Source: Planctomycetes bacterium UBA2386
Lineage (GTDB): Bacteria; Planctomycetota; UBA1135; UBA2386
NCBI GenBank assembly: GCA_002343845.1
Contig: DDSQ01000175.1
Coordinates: 39,209 to 103,208, forward strand
Direction of reading: 5' to 3'
Length of the DNA stretch: 64,000 nucleotides
Part shown: positions 1-8,016 of the stretch, piece by piece
Position numbering within the stretch: position 1 is the stretch's first letter
How the letters are laid out: every line of letters starts with the position of its first letter
Notes under the pieces: model-generated
Told to the model about the DNA's origin: nothing
Seen by the model: the letters and a program-made list of their open reading frames with translations, nothing else
Databases searched by the model: none
Position numbers and translations under genes: made by a program

Positions 1-2699
1 CGGCGTTCGAGCACGTAGTCGTCGAAGGCGACGTCGACTGCGTCGCCCTTGCGCCCCGTCACGAACAACTCGTTCTTGAGTTCGCCGGGCGTGTTCGCGG
101 TCAGCATCTTGAGGTCGTGGCGGAACACCACGCGCCCGCCCCACGACACCAGCAACGCGAACTGCCGCTGCTGCTCTTCGCCGCGCGGCACGACGCGCAG
201 CTCGATCCGGTGGTTCGCGCGAGCGTCGAAGCCCTCGACAGCGAGAGCCTGCTGCACCACGGTGTCGACGCCGGCCTCGCGGCCGTCCTCGATGCGCACG
301 AACGGCTTGCCGTCCTTGATGCCGACGCGCGCCCGGAATTCGGCGCCGCCGCTGCTGCGCAGCAGCTCGATGCCGAGCCCGGCGAACGACTCGACGAGTG
401 GCTGGTCGTTGCCGAACTGCATCGAGACCGCCGACGCCAGGAAGTTCTTGCCGCGGCGCACGGCGCCGACGCGGGCGACCGTCACCTCGCCCTTGCCGGA
501 CCGCGAGAAGGAGTTGCGCAGGACCAGGCGATCGTCCACCACCTGCGGCCCCAGTGGCCCGTCGGCATCGGCGAGCCAGATGGTGCCAGGATCGGTGCGA
601 TCGAAGGCGTCGCCGAGCGTCTCCTTCTGCGCATGGTCGTCGATCGCCGCCAGCGTGGCCTGCGCCCACTTCGCGATCGGCTCCTCGCGGCCGAGGTCCT
701 GGGTCATGCGCTGCAGCGCCGCTGCAGCGTCGTCGACCAGCCCGCGGCTGTAGTCGACGACCGCGAGCGCGCCCTTGCCGAACCACTTGCTGCGTTCGTC
801 GGTCGAGAAGTCGCGCGCACTCGCGAACGCCTCGGCCGCCTTGCGCGCGTCGAGCGCGTCGAAACGGTAGAGCCCCTGCAGTTCGTAGAGTTCGAGCGAC
901 GGCGACGGCGCCAACGCCACGGCGCGGTCGCCGTACTGGCGCGCGCCGACGGCGGCCTCGGCCTGCTGCGGGCCGATGCCTTCGAGCGCGCGCGCTGCCT
1001 GGGCCGCCGCCATCTCGGCGATCGCGTGGGTGAAGTCGTCGCGCAGCCGCAGGGCGGCAGCCAACGCCTCGATCGAAGCTCCGGTCTGGCCGGCGAGGCG
1101 CAACGTGCGGCCGCGCACGTAGAACGTGAACGGGTCCTGCGGGTCGGCTTCCAGCGCGCGGTCGAGCCACACGGTCGCCGACTCGAACTGGCCGGTGCGC
1201 GAGAACAACCATGCCAACGCCGACGCGACGCGGGCGCGCAACAGCGGCTCGCGATCGTAGGTCGCCACCAGCAGGTCGTGCGCTTCCTGCAACTTGCCTT
1301 CGCGCGCGAGGCAGCAGGCCTGGCCGAACGCGGCCGATCCTGCGTCGGCCGTGCCGTCGGCGGCGCGAAACGCCGCCAGGGCGTTGGTCAACTCGCCCGC
1401 GGCATAGGCGATGCAGCCCTCGAGGTAGCTCTGCGGCGTGGCCTTCATCGCCACGCTGCCGAGCAGCGTGCGCGCGCGTTCGACGTCGCCGACCGCCAGT
1501 GCGCACTCGACCAGGATGCGGCCGACGCGCACCTTCTCGCCGGCGTCCTGCACGCTGCCGAGCGCCTGCTCGGCCCGCGCCGCTGCCGCGGCGGCCTCAC
1601 GGCTGCGACCACGCAGCCGCAGGAAATCGGCGAGGGCTGCGTGCGGGCGCGCATCCCGTGGCATGAGCTGGACCGCTTGCTGCAGATCGGCCTCGGCGTC
1701 GAGCCACAGCCCCAGGCGCATCTTGATGGCGCCGAGGCCCTCGAAGCGGAACGCACCCTCCGACCCGGTCGTCGGCAGGCCCTCGAGCATCGCCAGTTCC
1801 CCGGCGAGATCGCCGCGGGCGCGCAGCACGCGCTGCAGCAGCCGCAGCCCCTCCGGATCGCCCTTGCCGAACTGACGGTACCTCTGGGCGTGTTCGAGCG
1901 CCTTGTCGTAGCACTCGGTCGCCGACCGCGCCTGCTCGAGCAACCACAGGATCAAGGCGCGCCGTTCGGGTTGGTGGCCCGCGTCGTCGGCGACCTTGCG
2001 TTCGCGGCGCCGGATCTCGTTGCGCAGGTTGTCGGCGAGCGAGATGCGGTCGATGCGGTAAGTCTCGTCGCCGAACGTCATCACGTCGGCGAGGCGCTGC
2101 TTCGTGACGTCGTAGATGCGCAGGCGCAGCTTGACGCCGGTGAAGTCGCCGCGCTCCTCGAGCGCGAAGAGGTCGTGGCCCTCGGCCTCGATCGTGCCAA
2201 AGCGCGGCGAAGCGAGACCGTTGTACCAGACCCGGTCGTAGCTGCGCGCGGCGCGTTCCTCGAGCTCCTTGCGGGTCGCGGTCGGGCCTTCCTCCTGTGC
2301 CGGGGCCTCGACGACCGGCGCGGCTTCGCCGCCACCCTGCACGATCGGCGTCGCCGACAGCAGCGCACCATCGACCCGCAGCGCGTAGAGGTGGCCGAAG
2401 TCCGGCCCCGGTTCGAGCGGGATCGCCGCCATCGACAGCGGCGCGCGCGGCGGGAACGCGAGCGCGCGCGGCGGCAGCGGTCGCGTCTCGCTCGGTTCGG
2501 TGCAGAAGTCGCGGCGCTGCATGAGCGCGGCGTCGCCAGCCACCAGCGGCGTCGCCACGGGCGGCTTCGCGGCGTACTCGAGCGTCTTCGCGCTGAACGA
2601 GCCGCGGAACGTCGCCGGCGTCAGGTAGCTGCTGGCGGCCCAGCCGCCGACCACCAGGGTCAGCAGCGCGAGCGTTTGCTCCTTGCGGATGGCGATCAC
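1..2699 (-). CDS. TPR-repeat membrane-anchored protein, 3' end outside window
   Basis: The reading frame opens with GTG at 2699 and stays open to the window edge, about 899 codons, so its C-terminus lies beyond position 1. The GTG overlaps the stop codon of the upstream PilO-like gene (GTGA), which indicates translational coupling. A hydrophobic stretch near residues 8-22 (core LALLTLVVGGWAAS) looks like a single N-terminal membrane anchor. The middle is rich in helical Ala/Leu repeats typical of tetratricopeptide repeats. The last part visible resembles a LamG/concanavalin-like beta-sandwich ending near FDDYVLERR. TPR proteins usually scaffold protein complexes; here the partners are probably the PilM/PilO-like proteins encoded just upstream. 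The exact role is unknown. The long open frame on the opposite strand is an antisense artefact. Confidence 0.7.
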   Translation of the reverse strand, partial: MIAIRKEQTLALLTLVVGGWAASSYLTPATFRGSFSAKTLEYAAKPPVATPLVAGDAALMQRRDFCTEPSETRPLPPRALAFPPRAPLSMAAIPLEPGPDFGHLYALRVDGALLSATPIVQGGGEAAPVVEAPAQEEGPTATRKELEERAARSYDRVWYNGLASPRFGTIEAEGHDLFALEERGDFTGVKLRLRIYDVTKQRLADVMTFGDETYRIDRISLADNLRNEIRRRERKVADDAGHQPERRALILWLLEQARSATECYDKALEHAQRYRQFGKGDPEGLRLLQRVLRARGDLAGELAMLEGLPTTGSEGAFRFEGLGAIKMRLGLWLDAEADLQQAVQLMPRDARPHAALADFLRLRGRSREAAAAAARAEQALGSVQDAGEKVRVGRILVECALAVGDVERARTLLGSVAMKATPQSYLEGCIAYAAGELTNALAAFRAADGTADAGSAAFGQACCLAREGKLQEAHDLLVATYDREPLLRARVASALAWLFSRTGQFESATVWLDRALEADPQDPFTFYVRGRTLRLAGQTGASIEALAAALRLRDDFTHAIAEMAAAQAARALEGIGPQQAEAAVGARQYGDRAVALAPSPSLELYELQGLYRFDALDARKAAEAFASARDFSTDERSKWFGKGALAVVDYSRGLVDDAAAALQRMTQDLGREEPIAKWAQATLAAIDDHAQKETLGDAFDRTDPGTIWLADADGPLGPQVVDDRLVLRNSFSRSGKGEVTVARVGAVRRGKNFLASAVSMQFGNDQPLVESFAGLGIELLRSSGGAEFRARVGIKDGKPFVRIEDGREAGVDTVVQQALAVEGFDARANHRIELRVVPRGEEQQRQFALLVSWGGRVVFRHDLKMLTANTPGELKNELFVTGRKGDAVDVAFDDYVLER

Positions 2700-3490
2700 T
2701 TGTTCTCCTTCCAGGCAATGCCTTGCACCGAGCCCTTCACCGTGCACGGCTCGCCGGGCTTCTGCGGGCGCGTCACCGACCAGGTCTCGACGACCAGCGT
2801 GCGGTCGCGTTGGCGGCACGACTCGAGGAACGCGAGCAGCGTCGGCTCGTCGGCCTGGAACGCGAAGGCAACCTGCTCCTGCCGCAGCACGTCGCGCACA
2901 TCGACCTCGCCTGGCTTGGTCGGGCGCAGCACGTTGCGCTGGTTGCGGCGGTTCTCGAGCTTGAGCGACTGGATGGTGCGCAGGCCGGTCGCATTCTCGT
3001 CGGCGGCCCGCGTGCGATCGTGCGCCGCGAACAGCCGCTGCTGCACTTCGTCGAGGATCTCGAGGCCGAACAGGGTGTTACGGATGTCGTCGAAGGCGGT
3101 CGGCACGTCCCAGGCGACGGCAGCATCGACCACCTGCACGTCGCGACGGTTCGCCGCGGTGCTGATCGCCGTGCGCAGTTCGCGTCCGATCTGGAACTGG
3201 TACTCGTCGGGCCGGCCCTTGCCGTCGAGCACGAAGCGGTCGCGCTGCACGAACCGCAGTTCGGCCGTCAGCCGGTCCCGCTCGCCGCCGATGCGTTCCT
3301 GCTCCTCGCGCGCCGCCGCGAGGGCCGCCGAGTCGTAGGCTTCGGCCGGGGCGCCGAGCGTCTTCGCCGACGGCACCCGCACGTCGTAGACCGAAGCGAT
3401 CACGCTGCTGCCGATCCACCAGGCCACCGCGCCGATCGCAGCACCCAGCAGCCAGCGTTTGTTCTCCTGAACGAAGGCGCCGACGTCCAT
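2696..3490 (-). CDS. PilO-like inner-membrane assembly protein
   Basis: This 264-residue protein has one transmembrane segment near residues 13-32, followed by a charged helical region rich in Glu, Arg and Ala and then a compact alpha/beta domain. That is the bitopic layout of PilO/GspM-type proteins, which pair with PilN in the inner membrane and connect the cytoplasmic PilM ring to the rest of a type IV pilus or type II secretion machine. Sequence similarity to PilO is weak by eye, so the call depends partly on position: its ATG overlaps the stop of the pilM-pilN gene by one base, and its own stop overlaps the start of the next gene. No pilin, PilQ, PilB or PilC gene is visible in the window. 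Confidence 0.6.
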   Translation of the reverse strand: MDVGAFVQENKRWLLGAAIGAVAWWIGSSVIASVYDVRVPSAKTLGAPAEAYDSAALAAAREEQERIGGERDRLTAELRFVQRDRFVLDGKGRPDEYQFQIGRELRTAISTAANRRDVQVVDAAVAWDVPTAFDDIRNTLFGLEILDEVQQRLFAAHDRTRAADENATGLRTIQSLKLENRRNQRNVLRPTKPGEVDVRDVLRQEQVAFAFQADEPTLLAFLESCRQRDRTLVVETWSVTRPQKPGEPCTVKGSVQGIAWKENK

Positions 3491-5124
3491 CACTGCACCT
3501 CCGTGCCGAGGTCGACCGTGATGCGGAATCGCTCCGTCTTGTCCTGACTGGCCAGGTTCACCATCTGCGGGTTCAGCCCGGCCATGCCGGGATCGCTGGT
3601 CATCTTCTGTTTGAAGTCGAGCACGACGCGGTTCACGTCGACGCCGTTGAGTTCCTTGCCCGCGCCCTCGACGACGACCACCGGCCGCTTCTTCTGGGCA
3701 CCGCTGCCCGTCGCGGCGCTGCTCGCCGTGCCGAGTTCGATCTTCTCGATCCAGAGCTGCGGCGGCAGGTGCGCCGCCACCGCGCGCTGCACGCGCACGA
3801 GCCCGTGCAGCGGCAGCGCCTTGTCGGCGAGGTGATCGACGAGACCACGGTCGCGGCGATTCTGGTCGATCACCGCGGTGGCATCCTCGTGCACCGACTT
3901 GGCGGAGTTCACCTTGGCCTTCAGGGTCCGCGTCGCCGTGCTGGCTGCTTCCGCTGCCTGTTGGCCGTGCATGACCTGCAGGCCGAGCACCGCGACCACG
4001 AGCGCCCCGGCGGCGATGTTCCAGATCGTGCGCTGCTGGAACCGCTGCGCCTTGCGCACGGCCTCGGGCAGGATCTCGAGCGAGTAGAGCGTGTCGTCCA
4101 GGCGCCCGACGGCGAGCCCGAGCGCGATCACCGCCTCGTGCCGCATCGCCGCGAGTTGCTCGGCGTCGGCCGGCGGCAGCGCCGACAGGTCGAGGTTGGC
4201 GAACGGGTCGAACAGCTCGACCGGGCAGCGCAGCACTTCGCGCAGGAAGCCGCGGATGCCGCGCAGGCGAGCACCACCGCCGGCCACCAGCACACGATCG
4301 AGGCGCAGGTCGGCGACCTTCGTCTGCGCCTTGCAGAACGACAACGAACTCTGGATCGCCGCCGAGATCGAACCAGCGCCCGCGGTCGCCGCCATGGTGA
4401 CCTTCTCGGCCTGGCCGCTGGCGTGCCGGCCGCGGCTCTGCGGATCGAGGTCGAGCAGGTCCTTCTTCAGCGCCTCGGCCTTGCGTGCGCTGACGTTGAA
4501 CGACGACGCGATCGCCTCGTCGAGCACCGCGGCGCCGCTGCTGAGGTTGCGCGCGAACAGCAGGTCGGTGCCCTTCACGATCGCGAGGTCGATCGTCTGG
4601 TGGCCGATGTTGACCAGGCAGACGACGGTGTCCGCCTCGACCGGGCCGCACTTGAGGTAGGCGTTGTAGAGCGCCGTGCAGTTCGGCACGAAGGCGGCGA
4701 CCGAACCGCCGCCGCGCTTGAGTTCGCCCTGCAGACGATCGAGGGCTTCGTCCTTGGCGAGCGCGAGCAGCACGGTGTCGACGCCAGCCTCCGGATCCTG
4801 CGGCGGCAGCAGGTTGTAGTCGGCGGACAACGAGCCGCCCGACTGCTGCGCCAGGTCCTGGATCTCGAGGTCCATCAGGTTGCGCAGCTGCCAGTCCGGT
4901 GTTGGCGGCACCTGGCTGTAGCGCAGGGTCATGTCGCGACCGGCGAGGCCGCACACGGCCCCCGCCAGCGGGATGCCGGCCGTCGCCAGCGAGACCACGC
5001 CCTCACCTTCGCCACGCGGCAGGCCGGCGAAACGCAGCAGCTTGACGCCGTGCTTGCCGGCCTGCGCCACGAGGATCTTGCTGCTGTGGCTGCCGAGGTC
5101 GACGGCCGTCGCTTTGTTGCCCAT
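3490..5124 (-). CDS. pilM: PilM-like actin-fold ATPase fused to PilN-like domain
   Basis: The 544-residue product begins with an actin/FtsA-type phosphate motif (AVDLGSHSSKILVA) and carries the PilM features LVNIGHQTIDLAIV and VLVAGGGARLRGI. These span roughly residues 1-345 and match the usual length of PilM, the cytoplasmic ring-forming protein of type IV pili. The sequence then continues with a transmembrane helix (core TIWNIAAGALVVAVLGLQV, about residue 365) and a periplasmic domain of about 150 residues that resembles PilN. In most bacteria PilM and PilN are separate proteins bound through a short PilN tail, so a covalent fusion is notable. The gene lies 12 bases below the FHA gene and overlaps the PilO-like gene by one base, so all four probably form one transcript. 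Confidence 0.75.
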   Translation of the reverse strand: MGNKATAVDLGSHSSKILVAQAGKHGVKLLRFAGLPRGEGEGVVSLATAGIPLAGAVCGLAGRDMTLRYSQVPPTPDWQLRNLMDLEIQDLAQQSGGSLSADYNLLPPQDPEAGVDTVLLALAKDEALDRLQGELKRGGGSVAAFVPNCTALYNAYLKCGPVEADTVVCLVNIGHQTIDLAIVKGTDLLFARNLSSGAAVLDEAIASSFNVSARKAEALKKDLLDLDPQSRGRHASGQAEKVTMAATAGAGSISAAIQSSLSFCKAQTKVADLRLDRVLVAGGGARLRGIRGFLREVLRCPVELFDPFANLDLSALPPADAEQLAAMRHEAVIALGLAVGRLDDTLYSLEILPEAVRKAQRFQQRTIWNIAAGALVVAVLGLQVMHGQQAAEAASTATRTLKAKVNSAKSVHEDATAVIDQNRRDRGLVDHLADKALPLHGLVRVQRAVAAHLPPQLWIEKIELGTASSAATGSGAQKKRPVVVVEGAGKELNGVDVNRVVLDFKQKMTSDPGMAGLNPQMVNLASQDKTERFRITVDLGTEVQ

Positions 5125-5136
5125 AGGTCGGTGTCG

Positions 5137-7077
5137 CTACTTCGCGGGGAGTTGGCGGTCCACGTACTGTTCGACCAGCGTCTGCAGCCCGGTCTGCTGC
5201 GCCTCGCCGAGCGCCTTCGCCAGGGCCTGCAGGCGACTGCGCTCGCGGTCCCGCTGCTGGCCGTCGATGGCCAGCAACTGGGCTCCGGCACGGTCCTGGA
5301 GTGCTTGCACCGCCGCCGGGTCCTCGAGGTTGTGGTCGCCGTAGAGCTGGCGCAGTTCGGCGACGCCGAGCACGACGCGCTCGAACCCGCCGCGGGTGCT
5401 GAAGAACGCGGCTTCCTCGAGATCACGCTGTAGCGCGCCGACGGTCGCCGCCTGCTGCGCGAGGATCTCGGTGCGCAGCGCCGTGGCCCTTCCGAGTTGC
5501 TCGGTGTCCATCGGCAGAGTGCGCATCAGCGTGGCGATGTGGTCGAGGGCCTCGCCCGGCCGCTTCTCGTCGCGGGCGCGGCCCGCCTGCCGCACCAGTT
5601 CGCCGGCCTGTTGCCGTTCGCTGCGGAACGACAGCAGGAGCTCGACCTGGTTGGCCGGCGCCGACAAGCGGTAGCGGCCGCCGCCGGTGCGTCCGCGCCA
5701 CGTCACCGCGGCGGGCACCTGCAGCATCGCGCGCGTCAGGCGGTCGCCGACCAGCACGCGACGGGCGAGGAACTCCGAATCGGCCGCGGTGCCGGCGAAC
5801 GCGAGGTCGTCGCTGGCGATCGCGAGGCCGCCGACGGCTTCGGCCGGCAGCACGAACCGCAGGCTGTCGGCGCCGGCTGCCGCCAACGTGAAGCCGCGTT
5901 CGCCGGGCGTGCACACCACGGTCTGGCCGAGGTCGGACAGCACGCAGAGATCTGCGCGGTGCAGCCCCTGCAACGCTTCCGGCACGCGTTCGGGCAGCAC
6001 GCCGAGAAGGATCGCCGGGTTCTCGTTGTCGACGGAACGCACGGCCACTGCGCACCCGGTGCCGATCGCGGTCTGGCTGCCGTCGGCCTGCTTCACCTCG
6101 AGCGCCGCGGCATTGCCGCCTTCCACGATCGCTACGTCGTCGACGCGCACCACGGCTTCGGCTCCGGGCAGCACGGCGACCACTTCGAGCTGCAGCCGGT
6201 CGCAACCGGGCGGAACGGCCAGCACGACCTCGATGCGTTGCCAGGCGTCGACGGCGGCGAGCGGCGTACCGCTGCAGAACCGGAACGGCACCTGTTCGTT
6301 GGCCGACGCGAACACCGCGCGCAGCGCCACCTGGGCACCGCCGCGGGCCTCGACGTGCGCAGCCAGGGTCATGGTGCGCAGCGCGAACACCGGCAGCGGC
6401 TCGGCGAGGCGCAACACCGCGAAGTCCGGGGCATCGTCGCCTTCCCCGCGCATGACCTGGAACGCGCCAGCGCCGGAGTGGCTGCTCGTCGTCGTCTGCC
6501 AGGCAGCCCCTGGACCACGCAGCGCCCAACCTTCCTCACCTTCGCAGCCGGCGACCGGGCCCGCGAGCTGGTTGCCGGCGACGACGACCACCGCGCGGGC
6601 TCGCGTCCGACCCGGCGTCTCGACATCGCCTTGCTGGCTGCCCTGCCACCAGAACCAACCACCGGCTCCGAGCGCCAACACCAGTGCGGCCGCCAGCAGA
6701 CCGGCCGAGCCACCGCGACGGCCGAGCTTGCCGGCATCGAGGCGTCGCACCGCCAGTTCGCCGGGGTCGGCCTTGGCCGCCTCGCCCTCGTCGCGGAACT
6801 TCACTCGCAGCCGACCGACCGTGACGACATCGCCCGGCGTCAGCACGATCTCGGTGATGCGCTTGCCGTCGAGGAACGTGCCGTTCGTCGAACCGAGGTC
6901 GCGCAGCACGTGGCGATCGCCTTCGAGCACGATCTCGGCGTGCACTCCCGAGGTCTTCTCGTCGGCGAGAACAAGATCGTTGCCCGGCTTGCGGCCGATG
7001 CGCAGCGGGCGATCCGCGACGGCGAGGACTTCCCCCGCGCGATCCCCATCGAGGATCTCGAGGACGTATTGGGCCAT
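5137..7077 (-). CDS. FHA-domain single-pass membrane protein
   Basis: Residues 1-95 form a forkhead-associated domain with the diagnostic IGR (27-29), SGVH (43-46) and STNGT (63-67) motifs that bind phosphothreonine peptides. A transmembrane helix follows at about 124-144, then an extracytoplasmic part of roughly 500 residues with beta-rich, carbohydrate-binding-like sequence and a helical C-terminus. The ATG at 7077 was chosen because the FHA fold begins immediately after it; an in-frame start 40 codons upstream would add a low-complexity arginine-rich tail. As the first gene of the PilM/PilO/TPR operon, it probably senses Thr phosphorylation on the cytoplasmic side and passes this to the envelope complex. 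The phosphorylating kinase is not identified; two kinase genes lie elsewhere in the window. Confidence 0.8.
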   Translation of the reverse strand: MAQYVLEILDGDRAGEVLAVADRPLRIGRKPGNDLVLADEKTSGVHAEIVLEGDRHVLRDLGSTNGTFLDGKRITEIVLTPGDVVTVGRLRVKFRDEGEAAKADPGELAVRRLDAGKLGRRGGSAGLLAAALVLALGAGGWFWWQGSQQGDVETPGRTRARAVVVVAGNQLAGPVAGCEGEEGWALRGPGAAWQTTTSSHSGAGAFQVMRGEGDDAPDFAVLRLAEPLPVFALRTMTLAAHVEARGGAQVALRAVFASANEQVPFRFCSGTPLAAVDAWQRIEVVLAVPPGCDRLQLEVVAVLPGAEAVVRVDDVAIVEGGNAAALEVKQADGSQTAIGTGCAVAVRSVDNENPAILLGVLPERVPEALQGLHRADLCVLSDLGQTVVCTPGERGFTLAAAGADSLRFVLPAEAVGGLAIASDDLAFAGTAADSEFLARRVLVGDRLTRAMLQVPAAVTWRGRTGGGRYRLSAPANQVELLLSFRSERQQAGELVRQAGRARDEKRPGEALDHIATLMRTLPMDTEQLGRATALRTEILAQQAATVGALQRDLEEAAFFSTRGGFERVVLGVAELRQLYGDHNLEDPAAVQALQDRAGAQLLAIDGQQRDRERSRLQALAKALGEAQQTGLQTLVEQYVDRQLPAK

Positions 7078-7111
7078 ACCGGTTACCAGGGTCGCAGGCA
7101 CGCCGGACCGT

Positions 7112-7139
7112 GTTCCCTGGGCGGGGCTACCGAGGGAAC
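7112..7139. repeat. Inverted repeat upstream of the FHA operon
   Basis: Arms GTTCCCT (7112-7118) and AGGGAAC (7133-7139) are perfectly complementary around a 14-base GC-rich loop. They lie 35 bases upstream of the FHA start, in the 213-base space between the divergent FHA and rsmE genes. It could be a leader hairpin or an operator. No other feature was recognised in this spacer. Confidence 0.3.
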
Positions 7140-7290
7140 GCGCGTGCCGGATGTCGCCGCCGGCCGGGGACGCAAGCACGCGGAGGCGACGCCGCACAAC
7201 CTAGCGACGAGCGCAGGTCCCGCAAGCGGCTGGCGGGGCCTTTGCGAACATTGCCGGTGCCGTCCGGGCTCGCCGCTACAACACAAGCGC

Positions 7291-7980
7291 ATGGCGAACC
7301 GCTACTTCGTGCCGGCCTTGCCGGCGGCCGGGGCGTGCACGTTGGCGGGCGAAGTGGCCCACCACCTCGCCCGCGTTCTGCGGTGCCGGCCCGGCGACCG
7401 GGTGCGCCTCGGGGACGGTCAGGGCGGCACCGCCGAGGCCGTGGTGCAGACCGTCGCGCGGGATGCGGTGCATTGCCAGGTCGAGCGGGTCGACCACGAG
7501 CCGCGGCACCGGGTGCAGCTCGTGCTCGCGTTCGCCGTGCCGCGCCTGCCCCGTCTGGAGTGGATTCTCGAACACGGCACCGAGGTCGGCGTCGCGGCGT
7601 TCCGACCGCTGTGGACGGCGCGCACCCGGCCGCAGGGCGAACGCGCCGAGCGCTGGCAGCGCATCGTCAGCGGCGCTGCGGGTCAATGCGATCGCGCCTG
7701 GCTGCCCGCGGTGCTCGCGGCCGGCGAGCTGACGGACTTCCTCGCCGCCTGCCGCGAGGCACCACGCCGCTTCGTCGGTGCGGCCGGCGCGGCGTCGTTG
7801 CGGTGCGAGCCCGCGGCCGACGGGGACGTCGTCTGGCTGGTGGGGCCCGAGGGCGGTTTCACCACCGACGAACAGGCGGCGATCCACGCCGCCGGCTTCG
7901 CGCCCCGCAGCTGCGGGGCGCACACGCTGCGCACCGAGACCGCGGCGGTCGTCGGTGCGGCGATGCTGCTCGCGCCCTGA
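7291..7980 (+). CDS. rsmE: 16S rRNA (uracil-1498-N3)-methyltransferase RsmE
   Basis: This 229-residue protein has the SPOUT-family layout of RsmE, which methylates U1498 of 16S rRNA at N3 using S-adenosylmethionine. Supporting motifs are EHGTEVGV (94-101, matching the usual E-K-A-T-E-L-G-V), RWQRIVSGAAGQ (121-132), the cofactor loop GPEGGF (185-190) and LRTETA (213-218). The length agrees with the family norm of about 240. The ATG at 7291 precedes a typical RsmE N-terminus (NRYFVPAL). The gene is monocistronic and converges on the secreted-protein gene at 8017. A second, more divergent RsmE-like gene occurs at 56629; this copy fits the canonical enzyme better. Confidence 0.9.
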   Translation: MANRYFVPALPAAGACTLAGEVAHHLARVLRCRPGDRVRLGDGQGGTAEAVVQTVARDAVHCQVERVDHEPRHRVQLVLAFAVPRLPRLEWILEHGTEVGVAAFRPLWTARTRPQGERAERWQRIVSGAAGQCDRAWLPAVLAAGELTDFLAACREAPRRFVGAAGAASLRCEPAADGDVVWLVGPEGGFTTDEQAAIHAAGFAPRSCGAHTLRTETAAVVGAAMLLAP

Positions 7981-7988
7981 AGCGGATC

Positions 7989-8010
7989 CTGCCGGCCCGA
8001 AGGCCGGCAG
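7989..8010. terminator. Hairpin between convergent genes, UUCG loop on minus strand
   Basis: Nine-base arms CTGCCGGCC (7989-7997) and GGCCGGCAG (8002-8010) enclose four bases. In the minus-strand transcript the loop reads UUCG closed by C-G, an exceptionally stable tetraloop. It lies between the rsmE stop (7980) and the stop of the convergent gene (8017). There is no U-tract, so this is a hairpin-type or Rho-assisted terminator candidate acting in both directions. Confidence 0.55.
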
Positions 8011-8016
8011 CGTGCT

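Noticed and set aside
117..3338. Plus-strand open frame of 1073 codons
   Set aside because: It is exactly antisense and codon-aligned to the TPR and neighbouring genes. In GC-rich DNA such frames stay open because third positions are G/C; the translation is low-complexity and rich in Arg/Ala without motifs.
7078..7290. tRNA or small RNA gene in the largest spacer
   Set aside because: No cloverleaf, no T-loop GTTCRANYC consensus and no terminal CCA were found; only a single inverted repeat is visible.
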